Source: Mycobacterium simiae
Lineage (GTDB): Bacteria; Actinomycetota; Actinomycetes; Mycobacteriales; Mycobacteriaceae
Assembly: GCF_010727605.1 (NCBI RefSeq)
Contig: NZ_AP022568.1
Location: forward strand, 5,332,001 to 5,396,000
Length of the DNA stretch: 64,000 bases
Reading direction: 5' to 3'
The notes under the pieces are model-generated. The model made no database searches. It saw only the letters and a list, made by a program, of their open reading frames with translations, and was not told where the DNA came from. This document shows positions 54,459-63,920 of this stretch, piece after piece (within the stretch, counting starts at the first letter, position 1; each line of letters opens with the position of its first letter). The position numbers and the translations under genes are program-made.

Positions 54459-56021
54459 GTGATTGATGTCGTCATCGTGGGCGGCGGCCCCAACGGGCTG
54501 ATGCTGGCCGGCGAGCTGGGCTTGAACGGGATCAGGCCGGTGGTCCTGGAGTCCCTGGCCGGGCCCAACCCCATGCGTCGGGCCAACGGTGTGATCGGTC
54601 AAGGGGTTCGGATCCTGGACCACCGGGGCCTGTACAACTCGCTCACCGAGACGACGGAGCCGCCTCGGCTCAACCCGCGCCCGATGTTCGCGGCATTTCC
54701 GTTAGACCTTGCGCTGGTGCCGGATTCGCAGGTGTTCCTGATGCCCGTGCAGCAACCTAAGCTCGTTCGCGCGCTTGCCGATCGCGCCGTTGAGTACGGC
54801 GCTGACATCCGCTACGGCCACCTGCTCACCGGTTTCGACCAGGACGCCGACGGGGTGACCGTCGACATCGACGCGCCCGACGGCGCCTACCAACTGCGTG
54901 CCAAGTACCTGATCGGCGCCGACGGCGGGACGAGCACGACGCGCAAGCTGGCGGGGATCGATTTCCCGGGCATGTCGTCCTACGACATCGTGGCCCGCAT
55001 GGGATTCGACGTGCTGCCGCCCGCCGAGTGGATCAGCCCGGTCGACGGCGGACTGGAAATCCCCGGGTTTGGCCGCGTGCCGCCGCTGCAGTTCCATCGC
55101 GCCGACGAAGGGGTCTTTGCGTTCGGTGCGCTGGGGGGCCGGGCGGCGATGTTCGTCTTCGAGCTGGACCGATCGGCTCGCGAGGAGCGGCTCGACGAGG
55201 AGGGCGACCGCCCGCCGATGACGCTGGCCGAACTGGAGGCCAGCGTCAAGCGGGTGCTCGGCGTCGACCTGCCGCTGCGCCCCGCCTCGCCCGACGAGCC
55301 GCTGGATCTGCGCCGATTCTGTGGGATCAACTCACGGATTGCGTCGCGATATCAGGTGGGACGGGTGCTCCTGGTGGGCGACGCCGCCCACGTGCATTCC
55401 CCGATGGGCGGACCGGGGCTCAACCTCGGTCTGCAAGACGCGGTGAACCTGGGTTGGAAGCTCGCGGCGGTGCTGCACGAACGGGTCGATCCAGCGCTGC
55501 TGTCCACCTACGAGGCGGAGCGCCGCCCCGCGGCGGAGCGGGTCATCATGCACAGCCGGGCACAACTGGCACTCGTGCGGCCCGGCCCCGAGGTCACTGC
55601 GCTACGACAGTTGTTTTCCGAGCTGCTCACCGATTCCACCGTCGCTCGCCGGCTCGGCGAGCTGATCTCCGGCGCTGAAAACCGGTATGGCGCAGAGCCC
55701 GGCGGCCATCCTCTTACCGGGCAGTGGGTGCCCGACTTCAGCGTGACCAGCGACGGCGGCACCAGCCGCGTCGCCGAACTGGCTCGCAGCGGGCAGCCCC
55801 TGCTGCTCGATCTCACGGACTCGGGCGTCGTGGCGGCCGCGGTTGCCGTCGACGCCGATGGTCTCACGGTTGCCGCCGGCCGTCCGGTGGGTGACGTGGC
55901 AGCCACCGCACTGCTGGTCCGTCCCGATGGCTACGTGGCGTGGGCGACATCGAAGCCCGAACCGGGCGAGGCGGAGCTGGCCGAGCTGCGCGGCGTCCGG
56001 ATGCAGTGGTTTGGGCGGTAG
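54459..56021 (+). CDS. FAD-dependent aromatic monooxygenase
   Basis: A 520-residue flavin hydroxylase. IDVVIVGGGPNGLMLAGELGLNGIRPVVLES is the FAD-binding start, YLIGADGGTSTTRKLAGIDF the second contact and VLLVGDAAHVHSPMGGPGLNLGLQDAVNLGWKLAAVL the GD motif that closes the FAD site. The C-terminal thioredoxin-like domain (QPLLLDLTDSGVVAAAVAVDADGLTVAAGRPVGDVAATALLVRPDGYVAWA) is typical of the phenol/rifampicin-hydroxylase group. A polyketide or aromatic substrate, possibly an antibiotic, is likely. GTG start at 54459. Confidence 0.9.
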   Translation: MIDVVIVGGGPNGLMLAGELGLNGIRPVVLESLAGPNPMRRANGVIGQGVRILDHRGLYNSLTETTEPPRLNPRPMFAAFPLDLALVPDSQVFLMPVQQPKLVRALADRAVEYGADIRYGHLLTGFDQDADGVTVDIDAPDGAYQLRAKYLIGADGGTSTTRKLAGIDFPGMSSYDIVARMGFDVLPPAEWISPVDGGLEIPGFGRVPPLQFHRADEGVFAFGALGGRAAMFVFELDRSAREERLDEEGDRPPMTLAELEASVKRVLGVDLPLRPASPDEPLDLRRFCGINSRIASRYQVGRVLLVGDAAHVHSPMGGPGLNLGLQDAVNLGWKLAAVLHERVDPALLSTYEAERRPAAERVIMHSRAQLALVRPGPEVTALRQLFSELLTDSTVARRLGELISGAENRYGAEPGGHPLTGQWVPDFSVTSDGGTSRVAELARSGQPLLLDLTDSGVVAAAVAVDADGLTVAAGRPVGDVAATALLVRPDGYVAWATSKPEPGEAELAELRGVRMQWFGR

Positions 56022-56024
56022 CGA

Positions 56025-57188
56025 CTACTTGGCGTTGAGCTCGTCCTGGTACTTCTTCGTCATGTGTTCGACGGCCTGATTCTGTGACGCGGCAAATCCT
56101 TCGCGTGCCTCACTCGCCCGCGCGGCCGCATCGAGCGTCGGCTGGGCTTGCCCCTGGAAATGCGGCATGACCTCGGCGGCAAACAATTCGGCGGAGCGTT
56201 TGGTCGCCGCCGGATTGGCCCACTCGTGGCCCATCTGCAGCATGCAGCCGAACCCGCCGGATTGGTCCCACATCCGTTGCACCTGGTCCCGGGCCCGTTC
56301 CGGTGTGCCGATCACGCCCGTGCCGGTTTCGTTGATGACGTCGATCATTTCGTCGATCTGGTCGCCCGGCATGGTCATCTGCGGGAACGCCGCCACTTTC
56401 TGGAAGTACCGGAACCACGGCTCGAGACCGAACTTCACGTCCTCGCGGGCCTGCTTGTCGGTTTCGGCGAGATGGAACGGACCGACCAGGCTCCAGTTCT
56501 TCCGGTCGACCGTGGTGCCGAATGTCGCCGCGCGCTCTTCGACGATGTCCCAGTGGTATTGCAGCGCGTTGAACCCCTCGATGGTCAGCGTCGCCCCGAT
56601 TGACAACAGGCCGATGCCGTGTTTGCCGGCCAGCCGGGCGCCCGTTGGTGAGGCCACCGCGGCGACCGCCAGCGGGATGCCGTCTTCGGAGTACGGCGCG
56701 AGTTGAAGCTTCGCATCGTGCAGCTCGTGCGTGGCGGTTTTCGCGCTTACCGTCTCCCCCGCCAACAACCGGACCACGATGTCGAGGTTGGTTTCCAGCA
56801 ACTCGCGGGTGTCGGTCGGGGTCAACCCGATCATCGATGAATCGCTGGGCAGCGACCCCGGGCCCATACCGCCGATAACCCGGCCGTGGGTGAGGTGATC
56901 CAGCAGCATCAACCGGTCGGCGACCCACAGCGGGTTGTGATAGGCGAGCGAGATGACGCCGGTGCCCAGCTTGATCCACTTGGTCCGCTCCGCGGCAGCG
57001 GCAATGAAAACCTCGGGCGAACTGATGATTTCGCTGCCGGCCGAGTGATGTTCCCCGATCCACGCTTCGTCGAAGCCCAGGGCGTCGAGATGTTGCACGA
57101 ACTCGAGGTCTCGCTGCAGGGCCAGCGTCGGGTTGGTTCCCGCGCGGTGGAAGGGGGCGATGAAGTATCCGAATCGAAGCTTGCCCAT
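56025..57188 (-). CDS. LLM-class flavin or F420-dependent monooxygenase
   Basis: A 387-residue luciferase-like protein of the bacterial alkanal/LimB group. GKLRFGYFIAPFHRAGTNPTLALQRDLEFVQHLDALGFDEAWIGEHHSAGSEIISSPEVFIAAAAERT and LTHGRVIGGMGPGSLPSDSSMIGLTPTDTRELLETNLDIVVRLLAGE define the family. The enzymes use FMNH2 or F420 to oxygenate or reduce a hydrophobic substrate. A strong AGGGG ribosome site precedes ATG 57188. It converges with the aromatic monooxygenase gene (3-bp gap). Confidence 0.85.
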   Translation of the reverse strand: MGKLRFGYFIAPFHRAGTNPTLALQRDLEFVQHLDALGFDEAWIGEHHSAGSEIISSPEVFIAAAAERTKWIKLGTGVISLAYHNPLWVADRLMLLDHLTHGRVIGGMGPGSLPSDSSMIGLTPTDTRELLETNLDIVVRLLAGETVSAKTATHELHDAKLQLAPYSEDGIPLAVAAVASPTGARLAGKHGIGLLSIGATLTIEGFNALQYHWDIVEERAATFGTTVDRKNWSLVGPFHLAETDKQAREDVKFGLEPWFRYFQKVAAFPQMTMPGDQIDEMIDVINETGTGVIGTPERARDQVQRMWDQSGGFGCMLQMGHEWANPAATKRSAELFAAEVMPHFQGQAQPTLDAAARASEAREGFAASQNQAVEHMTKKYQDELNAK

Positions 57189-57325
57189 GGGAAACCCCTT
57201 GCAGTCGAGTTGCGGAAAAACCATAACTCAACCGCTGGCGCCTCAGCCCGGATCAGTGGCCCGAAATCGCAGATTGTCGGTCCCGCGGCGATCATCCCCG
57301 TCGCCGCGGGATCCGATGCGGGGCG

Positions 57326-57718
57326 TCAGCCGCCACCGCAAACGTTGCCGATGCACCCGCCGCCACCGCCGGGTCCGCCGCCCCCACCACCGACGCCGGG
57401 AATGCTTCCACTGCCGCCGCCGGGCCCGCCACCGCCGGTCGGGCCGCCGGGAACGGTGCCGCCTCCGCCGCCGGGGCCACCGCCGCCGGTCGGGCCGCCG
57501 GGAATGGTGCCGCCTCCGCCGCCGGGGCCGCCACTACCGGTTGGGCCGCCGGTCTCGGGCGCCGTCGACGGCACGACGCTGGTCGAGCTGGACGGCGTAG
57601 TAGTCGTCGTGCTGGTGCTGCTGGGTCCCTTGTTGTCGCCGCCGCCGCACCCCACCGCCAGTACGAGCATGGCCGCCCCGCCGAACATCGCAACCGCGGT
57701 CCGAGCTTCCGATCTCAT
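57326..57718 (-). CDS. Glycine-rich lipoprotein with tandem repeats
   Basis: A 130-residue lipoprotein. The leader SEARTAVAMFGGAAMLVLAVGC has a lipobox Cys, then GGGDNKGPSSTSTTTTTPSSS and a Gly/Pro tail with near-identical 17-residue units (GGTIPGGPTGGGGPGGG and GGTVPGGPTGGGGPGGG) and a final CIGNVCGGG. The length of the tail suggests a surface-exposed low-complexity region. ATG 57718. Its paralogue-like neighbour starts at 58096; both share a TFGGAA/MFGGAA leader segment. Function unknown. Confidence 0.75.
   Translation of the reverse strand: MRSEARTAVAMFGGAAMLVLAVGCGGGDNKGPSSTSTTTTTPSSSTSVVPSTAPETGGPTGSGGPGGGGGTIPGGPTGGGGPGGGGGTVPGGPTGGGGPGGGSGSIPGVGGGGGGPGGGGGCIGNVCGGG
57432..57584. repeat. 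51-bp coding tandem repeat
   Basis: Three units of 51 bp with starts near 57432, 57483 and 57534; the first two are nearly identical and the third is degenerate. Each encodes 17 residues of the Gly/Pro tail of the lipoprotein. Copy number may vary between strains. Confidence 0.7.
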
Positions 57719-57880
57719 CAGACTCCCCACTCTCAGCGACTTCCTGCAAACTTCTTCGGTCGTACCCGGTTGGCTGTCACACAAACCGCGCGGGTTGCCA
57801 TCGCCGCGAATCGTCGCCGTTGCCCGGATCGGCCGATGGCCCACCGAGTGGTGGGCCATCGTTGCATGGTGGTCGGCTGG

Positions 57881-58096
57881 TCAGCAGTCGAGCCCAATGA
57901 TGCAGGCGGTGAAGACGGCGTGGTGCACATCGCTGGTCACCGGGGAATTGGACGGGGCAGGTGCAACACTGGCCGCGGTGGCGGGCGCGGCAGCGGCAGT
58001 GGCCGAGCCCCCGCCCAGGCCGCCGAACCCGACGGCCAAGGCGAGCGCGGCGGCCCCGCCGAAGGTGGTGAGCGTCATCTTTGTCTGCGACTTCAT
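57881..58096 (-). CDS. Small exported Ala-rich protein
   Basis: A 71-residue exported protein. MKSQTKMTLTTFGGAAALALAVGFGGLGGGSATA is the leader, the mature part AAAPATAASVAPAPSNSPVTSDVHHAVFTACIIGLDC ends with two Cys residues that could form a disulfide. An AGAGGAC ribosome site precedes ATG 58096. The leader resembles that of the Gly-rich lipoprotein 160 bp downstream. Families of short proteins like this occur in mycobacterial envelopes; no function known to me. Confidence 0.65.
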   Translation of the reverse strand: MKSQTKMTLTTFGGAAALALAVGFGGLGGGSATAAAAPATAASVAPAPSNSPVTSDVHHAVFTACIIGLDC

Positions 58097-58137
58097 CGGA
58101 GTGTCCTCTCGATCGCTGTTCAACATCTGTCAGTATG

Positions 58138-58165
58138 GCTATAGCTAAACCATACACCTATGCAA
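58138..58165 (-). promoter_or_regulatory. Candidate promoter of the small exported protein
   Basis: On the minus strand, TTGCAT (58160-58165) and TATAGC (58138-58143) are 16 bp apart and 42 bp upstream of the start codon. A 6-bp inverted repeat, GTATGG (58133-58138) with CCATAC (58150-58155), overlaps the -10, giving a possible operator in an AT-rich island. Confidence 0.5.
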
Positions 58166-58343
58166 CAATCGATGAGGCATAAGTTATGACAAGGAACTAC
58201 TGTGTGACGATTTTCATGCAGTCCAGGCCCCTTCGCACACCGATTCGGTCGGACGGCGTGAAAACAAGGCGCCGGATGATCTGCCCGCATCGCTGGGCAG
58301 CAAACGGAGACAGGTTGGGCTAGCGGACCGACCCGGAGGGCGG

Positions 58344-60641
58344 TTACGTCTCCTTGGTGATCAGTTTCCGCAGCTCCACCCGGTCGGGTGTCAGCAACTC
58401 GGCGATGCGCGGCTTGTTCACCTCGGCGACAATGATTTCGCCGACCTCCTGGTAGACCTCGCTGAAGATCCCGTGGGACTTCATTTTTTCGGTCTGGTAC
58501 AGGTTGTCCTCGGTCGGCGTCACGTAATACACGGCGTCCGCCTTGAAGCGGTGCACCAGCCACAGGTGGATCACCGTCATCAGCCGCTTCTGGCGCAGCT
58601 TCTCGGCGAAAGTGTTCTGGTCACGCACCTGCAGGATGCTGCGGCCGTGCCGGTCCTTGATCGGGTCGACCACGACATTGGCCAGCTGCTCGTCGCCGGC
58701 GCCGTAAATACCCAATTCGAGTACGTCGGACCCGGCGCGCCGGGGGCGCAGCGTCACACGCAGTTTCTCGCCTAACTGGTAGTGCTCACTCCACAGCGCC
58801 AGCCATTCCTCGAGCAGCTTCTTGGGCACCTCGGTCTGCGCCAGGTGCTGGTGCTGCGTCGAGCCTTTGCCCATGGCCTTGGTCGTGGCGGTGCGTCCCG
58901 AGGACGCGGCCAGCGCGGCATCGCTGCGGGGCCCGCCGACCAGGGTTTGCGGCGTCCGGTAGGGCGACTCGACGAGGCGCATCTTGCGCTGCAAGCGGGC
59001 CAGCGCCAGCATGCCGTCCTGGCGCAGGTTGGTGGCGAACTCCTCGGCGGCCACGCCGTCGATCTGGTGTCCGCCGTAGGTGATGAAGTTGAAGACGAAG
59101 CCCATCTTGCCGAGCTCTTCGGGGAAACGCTTCATCTCCTCGTCGCTCATGCCGGTGGTGTCCCAGTTGAACGACGGCGACAGGTTGTACGCCAGCATCT
59201 GGTCGGGGTATTCGGCGTGAATGGCATCGGCGAACTGTTTGGCGTCGGCCAGGTCGGCCGTCTTCGTTTCCATCCAGAGGATGTCCGCGAACGGCGCGGC
59301 GGCCAGTGACTTGGCAATGGCATACGGGATGCCGCCGCGGATCTGGTAGTACCCTTCGGGGGTCTTGGCCAGCTCGCAGTCCCACGGCGAGTCGACGCCC
59401 AATTCCCGCGCCTTTTCCCGCGCCGCGTACAGCGATGCACGCGAGGCGAATTGGCGCCATTCCGCGGGGCTCATGCTCGGTGGCTCGTCGTCCTTCTCGC
59501 TGAATTCGAGTACCTCGGCAATGGCTTCGCCGTAGGTCATCAGGCCGGCGTCGTCCTCCCAGGCGGCGACGAACCGCGACTCGACTTGGTCGAAGAGATC
59601 GTCGATCGCGTGCTGCCCATTCTCCCGCCACTGCGTGACCGCGTCGGAGATCAGCGACAGGATGCCCTGGCGCTCCAGCCACGCGTTCGCGATGCCGTAC
59701 TCACCCTCGGCGAGGGCGTAGAGACGATGGCCGTTGAGTTCCGTGACACCCAACTCGTAGAAGCGACGCACCATCGCCAGGAAGCATGCCTTGTAAGACG
59801 GGATGCTGAGGTTGGTCACCCCGAGCAGGAACGGTTGGTCGCGTTCGTCGGCGCGGCTGTCGATCAGGTTGGCCGCTTCGGCGTCGGTGCGGGCCACGAT
59901 GATGCCCGGCACGCCCATCACGTCGAGCTGGAAGCGTGCCGCGTTGAGGCGCTTGATCTGCTCGTCGGACGGCACCAGAACCTTGCCGCCTTGATGCCCG
60001 CACTTCTTCGTGCCGGGGCGCTGGTCCTCGATGTGGTAGCCGGGCACGCCGACCTCGACGAAACGCCGAATCAGGTTGCGCACGTGCGGGTCACCGCCGT
60101 GACCGGTGTCGGCGTCGGCGATGATGAACGGCCGAAAGTCGTACTCCTTGGTGGTGGCGCGCTGCTGTTCCGTCATGTGCAGGCGCTGATAGTGCTGATT
60201 GCGGTCGGCCGTGAGCAGGGCGCGCACCAGGACCGCGGCGTCGTCGGGCACCTGGCTCAGTGGGTAGGACGCCAGATCGGGGCCGGGGTCTTCGGTGGTC
60301 GATCCCTTGGCCGAGGTCGCCCAGCCGCCCAGGTAGATGCCCTCGATGCCCATGCGCTTCATGCTCACCGCCTGTCCCGGTGAGTACGGACCGAACGTCG
60401 TGATGCTCTTCTTCGCCGCGAAAAGCTCACGCAGCCGGGGGTAGAACGCCGTCGCCGCTTCCCGGGCCACGGTGTAGTCGGTCGGTATCGTGCCGCGTTG
60501 CTCTACTACTTGGCGGGCCGTATAGAGGCGAATCTTCCCGGCAAAGCGTGGATCGTCGAAGTATCGCTGCGTGGCGGCTACTTGTGTCTCGAAGTCGTCC
60601 AACGCTGCGGGGACCTCGGTGTCCGCGTCGATGATGGCCAT
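58344..60641 (-). CDS. aceA: Isocitrate lyase, long ICL2 type
   Basis: A 765-residue enzyme splitting isocitrate into glyoxylate and succinate, and probably methylisocitrate too, for growth on fatty acids. The catalytic signature is KKCGHQGGK, with Cys214 the active base, after [35 protein letters not shown], which supplies Mg2+ ligands. The C-terminal ICL2-specific domain is intact, ending [27 protein letters not shown]. tuberculosis H37Rv has this gene split into Rv1915/Rv1916; here it is one frame. ATG 60641. Confidence 0.95.
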   Translation of the reverse strand: MAIIDADTEVPAALDDFETQVAATQRYFDDPRFAGKIRLYTARQVVEQRGTIPTDYTVAREAATAFYPRLRELFAAKKSITTFGPYSPGQAVSMKRMGIEGIYLGGWATSAKGSTTEDPGPDLASYPLSQVPDDAAVLVRALLTADRNQHYQRLHMTEQQRATTKEYDFRPFIIADADTGHGGDPHVRNLIRRFVEVGVPGYHIEDQRPGTKKCGHQGGKVLVPSDEQIKRLNAARFQLDVMGVPGIIVARTDAEAANLIDSRADERDQPFLLGVTNLSIPSYKACFLAMVRRFYELGVTELNGHRLYALAEGEYGIANAWLERQGILSLISDAVTQWRENGQHAIDDLFDQVESRFVAAWEDDAGLMTYGEAIAEVLEFSEKDDEPPSMSPAEWRQFASRASLYAAREKARELGVDSPWDCELAKTPEGYYQIRGGIPYAIAKSLAAAPFADILWMETKTADLADAKQFADAIHAEYPDQMLAYNLSPSFNWDTTGMSDEEMKRFPEELGKMGFVFNFITYGGHQIDGVAAEEFATNLRQDGMLALARLQRKMRLVESPYRTPQTLVGGPRSDAALAASSGRTATTKAMGKGSTQHQHLAQTEVPKKLLEEWLALWSEHYQLGEKLRVTLRPRRAGSDVLELGIYGAGDEQLANVVVDPIKDRHGRSILQVRDQNTFAEKLRQKRLMTVIHLWLVHRFKADAVYYVTPTEDNLYQTEKMKSHGIFSEVYQEVGEIIVAEVNKPRIAELLTPDRVELRKLITKET

Positions 60642-60908
60642 GGCTTTACGCTCCCTTTCCAGCACGAATCCGCTGCATGTGAGTCTATCCCCGGACCTGT
60701 GATTTCAATCATGGGTAATTTTCGCCGACTGCCGAGCCGGGCGGATAACCCTGTGGATCACTAAATTGATTGCGGCACAACGGTTTTCGTCTGGAAAGTC
60801 GCCGTAATGCGCTGGCGGGCCTTCGGCGAGGCGCCCGTGGCAGCAAACTGAATAGACGCTTTGATGAAAGTACTCCGCCTTCGTCAGCAAACTACGAGTA
60901 AGGTCGCT

Positions 60909-61286
60909 GTGGTGCAGACGGAACTCCGGTACGAGCGTTGGTATGTGTTGTTGTCCACTCCGCTGGGACTCGGGCCCAGCACCAGTGAGGTCCGCATCCT
61001 GGACGGGACCCTCCACGTGAAGATGGGCTGGGCGTTCGACGCTCATATCCCGATCGCGTCAATCACCCGCGCCGAAGCGTCGAACGAGCGCACATTCACC
61101 GCGGGCGTGCATTACTCCAATGGTCGCTGGGTGGTCAACGGGTCGGGTAAAGGACTGGTGGCCTTGACGATCGAGCCACCGGTGCAGGCGAAAGTGCCGT
61201 TGAGGTCGGTGCCGGTGCGCTCGCTGGTGCTCAGTGTGACCGAGCCGGACGCGCTGATCGCCGCGTGCACGGCCGGGATTGCCTAG
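60909..61286 (+). CDS. Conserved hypothetical protein (Rv1914c-like position)
   Basis: A soluble protein of about 125 residues. VQTELRYERWYVLLSTPLGLGPSTSEVRILDGTLHVKMGWAFDAHIPIASITRAEASNERTFTAGVHYSNGRWVVNGSGKGLVALTIEPPVQAKVPLRSVPVRSLVLSVTEPDALIAAC reads like a small beta-rich PH-like domain. I use GTG 60909; the frame extends to ATG 60861. It lies where M. tuberculosis has Rv1914c, next to aceA, but the function is unknown. Its last 4 bp overlap the convergent hydrolase gene. Confidence 0.7.
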   Translation: MVQTELRYERWYVLLSTPLGLGPSTSEVRILDGTLHVKMGWAFDAHIPIASITRAEASNERTFTAGVHYSNGRWVVNGSGKGLVALTIEPPVQAKVPLRSVPVRSLVLSVTEPDALIAACTAGIA

Positions 61287-61993
61287 CCCGAATGTTGTTG
61301 TAACCAAGCCCGCTGTCGGCGGATGAACTCCGCGTCGACGATCCTCCCGTGGCCCGGGACGTAGATCGCTTCTCGCCCACCGATCGCCCGTAGCCGATCC
61401 AGCGTTGCCGGCCAAGCCGCCACATCGGAGTCGGCGTCGATCGCCGGGTGGGCCGATTCTTCGACCAGGTCGCCGGTGAACATCACCACGTGCTGATCGT
61501 GATCGTCTGATCCCGGCACCACCACGATCAAGTCCGACGTGGTGTGTCCGCGACCCGGGTGGGTGATCCGCACATCGCGGTCACCGAGGTCGATCACGGC
61601 GTCGTAGACAGCGTGCTGCGGTGGGCGCAGCGCGGCGATTGCCCGGTCGATCTCCGCGGCGTTGGCGCCATAGCTCAGTGCGTCGGCGCGAATCTGGTCG
61701 TGGCCCGTCCCCAGGTAGTCGAGAACCTCCGGCGCGCAGTAGATCTCGGCATCGGTGAAGAACGAGGAACCCAGGACATGATCGAAATGCTTGTGCGTCA
61801 AGACAATATGGGTGACCGGCGATCCGGTGAGCTGTCGGACGTCCTCGTCGATACTGGCCGCCTCGGTCAGCGTGGTGCCCGTATCGATGAGTAGTGCTGC
61901 GGCATGTCCGCGCACCAGGCCGACCGTGACGTCGCAGAACGGAAGCCGGCAGCGATACACGCTCGGGGTCAATCGTTCCCAGCTGAATCGCAC
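61283..61993 (-). CDS. Metallo-beta-lactamase-fold hydrolase
   Basis: A 236-residue MBL-fold protein. VTHIVLTHKHFDHVLGSSFF holds the zinc motif HxHxDH; HPGRGHTTSDLIVVV, MFTGDLVEESAHP and VPGHGRIVD complete the metal site. No signal peptide. It probably hydrolyses a small ester, thioester or lactone in the cytosol. Counterpart position to M. tuberculosis Rv1913. I start at GTG 61993. The frame extends further upstream, but that part overlaps the frameshifted ArsR remnant and reads as non-coding. Confidence 0.82.
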   Translation of the reverse strand: MRFSWERLTPSVYRCRLPFCDVTVGLVRGHAAALLIDTGTTLTEAASIDEDVRQLTGSPVTHIVLTHKHFDHVLGSSFFTDAEIYCAPEVLDYLGTGHDQIRADALSYGANAAEIDRAIAALRPPQHAVYDAVIDLGDRDVRITHPGRGHTTSDLIVVVPGSDDHDQHVVMFTGDLVEESAHPAIDADSDVAAWPATLDRLRAIGGREAIYVPGHGRIVDAEFIRRQRAWLQQHSG

Positions 61994-62060
61994 ACAGAGG
62001 AACTTAGCGTGCGCCGGGCGACGGGGTGGTGGTTGACGGGTCGGGAATTTCCGACATACA

Positions 62061-62374
62061 GTGCCCGGCGTGGGGACCTCGGATCGCGTTTGTCTCGCTC
62101 TGGCGAATCCGGTCCGACGCGAACCGTTGAAGATTCTGACACTGCAGCAACTGTCCGCGGGCGAACTCAGCGACAGTTCGAACTCAGTCGCCCCGTGGTT
62201 CGCCGAGGATTTCGAGGTGCTACGCGACGCCGGGCCACCGGCACCCGGGCGCCCTCGGAGCACAGTGGGTTTGACCTGAGCGACACGAGGATGGTGCAGG
62301 CCTTCGACCGGATGGGTCGCGGGTGGCGCAAAGTCATCCTCCCCCGCCTCGGCGCGTCGGCCACACAGGCGTAA
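62061..62374 (+). pseudogene. Frameshifted ArsR-family regulator
   Basis: The N-terminal frame reads GTSDRVCLALANPVRREPLKILTLQQLSAGELSDS, then a second frame has RQFELSRPVV, then the first frame returns with AEDFEVLRDAG. Together they match the ArsR winged helix (ALANPVRRxxLxIL, SAGELAxRFxLSRPxVSEHLxVLRDAG). At least two indels break it. A third piece in the second frame, DTRMVQAFDRMGRGWRKVILPRL, ends at 62374. Either a recent pseudogene or a sequence with base-call errors. Confidence 0.6.
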
Positions 62375-62387
62375 CGAAGGGATCGCG

Positions 62388-63392
62388 ATGCGCGCAGTCG
62401 TCATCACCAGGCACGGGGATCCCTCCGTGTTGCAGGTGCAGCAGCGCCCGGACCCGCCCGCGCCGGGGCCCGGTCAGCTGCAAGTCGCGGTCCGAGCTGC
62501 CGGGGTGAACTTCGCCGACCACCTCGCCCGCGTCGGGCTGTATCCCGACGCGCCGAAACTTCCGGCGGTGGTCGGGTACGAGGTCGCCGGCGTCGTCGCC
62601 GCGGTCGGCGAGGGCGTCGACCCCGGCCGCATCGGCGAACGCGTCCTGGCCGGCACACGATTCGGCGGTTATGCCGAAACCGTCAACGTGGCCGCCAACG
62701 ATTCCGTGGAACTGCCCAAGTCAATGAGCTTCGAACAGGGCGCTGCGGTCCCGGTCAACTACGCGACCGCCTGGGCTGCGCTGCACGGGTACGGTTCGCT
62801 GCGCCGTGGTGAGCGGGTGCTGATTCATGCCGCGGCCGGAGGCGTAGGGACCGCGGCCATCCAGTTCGCGAAGGCCGCCGGGGCCGAGGTGCACGGCACC
62901 GCCTCGCCGGCCAAACATGACAAGCTCGCCGAATTCGGCGTGGACCGCGCGATCGACTACCGCCGCGACGGCTGGTGGCACGACGTCGGCCGCTACGACC
63001 TGATTCTCGACGCTCTGGGCGGAACGTCGCTGCGACGGTCGTATCGATTGCTGCGCCCGGGCGGAAGGCTTGTCGGCTATGGCGTTTCGTCGCTGCAAGA
63101 AGGCGAGAAGCGCTCGTTGCGCCGGGCGGCTCCACAGGTGTTGTCGATGCTGCGCGGGTTCAACCTGATGGACCAGCTGTCCGACTCGAAGGCGGTGATC
63201 GGCCTGAACATGCTGCGGTTGTGGGACGACCGGGGCACGCTCGAGCCCTGGATCGCTCCGTTGACCCAGGCGCTGCACGACGGCATCGTCGCGCCGATCG
63301 TGCATGCGGCCGTCCCGTTCGACGACGCGGCCAGCGCACATCGGATACTGGCGGCGCGGGAGAACATCGGAAAGGTCGTTCTGGTTCCCTGA
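62388..63392 (+). CDS. fadB5: FadB5-like NADPH:quinone-type oxidoreductase
   Basis: A 334-residue zinc-independent MDR enzyme, the length of M. tuberculosis FadB5 (Rv1912c). AVVITRHGDPSVLQVQQRPDPPAPGPGQLQVAVRAAGVNFADHLARVGLYPDAPKLPAVVGYEVAGVV is the N-terminal barrel, and ERVLIHAAAGGVGTAAIQFAKAAGAEVHGTASPAKHDKL the NADP fold. No zinc-ligand Cys set. It likely reduces a quinone or enone. ATG 62388 lies 13 bp after the ArsR remnant. A START-like gene follows 43 bp later on the same strand. Confidence 0.88.
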   Translation: MRAVVITRHGDPSVLQVQQRPDPPAPGPGQLQVAVRAAGVNFADHLARVGLYPDAPKLPAVVGYEVAGVVAAVGEGVDPGRIGERVLAGTRFGGYAETVNVAANDSVELPKSMSFEQGAAVPVNYATAWAALHGYGSLRRGERVLIHAAAGGVGTAAIQFAKAAGAEVHGTASPAKHDKLAEFGVDRAIDYRRDGWWHDVGRYDLILDALGGTSLRRSYRLLRPGGRLVGYGVSSLQEGEKRSLRRAAPQVLSMLRGFNLMDQLSDSKAVIGLNMLRLWDDRGTLEPWIAPLTQALHDGIVAPIVHAAVPFDDAASAHRILAARENIGKVVLVP

Positions 63393-63435
63393 CCTCGTGC
63401 GTTTGGGCGGCCGCGGCGCTGGTTATCTCCCCAGG

Positions 63436-63879
63436 ATGGCTGTCTCCGACTCACGCGAACTCGTTATCGAGGCGACTCCCGACGAGATCATGGACGTCCT
63501 GTTCGATATCGAAGCACTGCCCGAATGGTCCTCGGCCCACCAGAAGGTCGAAGTCCTCGAGCGTGACGACCAGGGCCACCCGACCAGGTCCCGGCAGGTC
63601 GTCAAGATCGTCGGCATCCGCGAGGAACAGGTGCTGGCCTACAAGGTGCATGACGACGGGGTGAGCTGGACATTAGAGAGTGCCAAACAGCAACGTGCGC
63701 AAGATGCCCGGTACACACTCGTGCCGGATGGGGATGCCACCAAGTTGCGATTCGAACTGACGGTGGACCTCACCGCGCCCGTTCCCGGATTTCTGATCAA
63801 AAAGGGAACCAAGGGGCTGATGGACACCGCCACCCAGGGGCTCCGAGACCGGGTGCTCGAAATTAAGAAGAGCCGCTAA
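63436..63879 (+). CDS. SRPBCC family (polyketide cyclase/dehydrase-like) protein
   Basis: A 147-residue START-like protein, SRELVIEATPDEIMDVLFDIEALPEWSSAHQKVEVLERDDQGHPTRSRQVVKIVGIREEQVLAYKVHDDGVSWTLESAKQQRAQDARYTLVPDGDATKLRFELTVDLTAPVPGFLIKKGTKGLMDTATQGLRDRVLEIKK. It has the size and pattern of M. tuberculosis Rv0854/Rv0856-type proteins. The cavity probably binds lipid. It is a different paralogue from the one at 53571. ATG 63436. Confidence 0.87.
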   Translation: MAVSDSRELVIEATPDEIMDVLFDIEALPEWSSAHQKVEVLERDDQGHPTRSRQVVKIVGIREEQVLAYKVHDDGVSWTLESAKQQRAQDARYTLVPDGDATKLRFELTVDLTAPVPGFLIKKGTKGLMDTATQGLRDRVLEIKKSR

Positions 63880-63920
63880 GCGGCTATCTTCTTTCGCGCC
63901 GGTTAGCGACACTGGTTCCC

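Noticed and set aside
57432..57584. Tandem repeats as a possible CRISPR or minisatellite outside genes
   Set aside because: The units are contiguous without unique spacers and lie in frame in a lipoprotein gene, so they are coding repeats.
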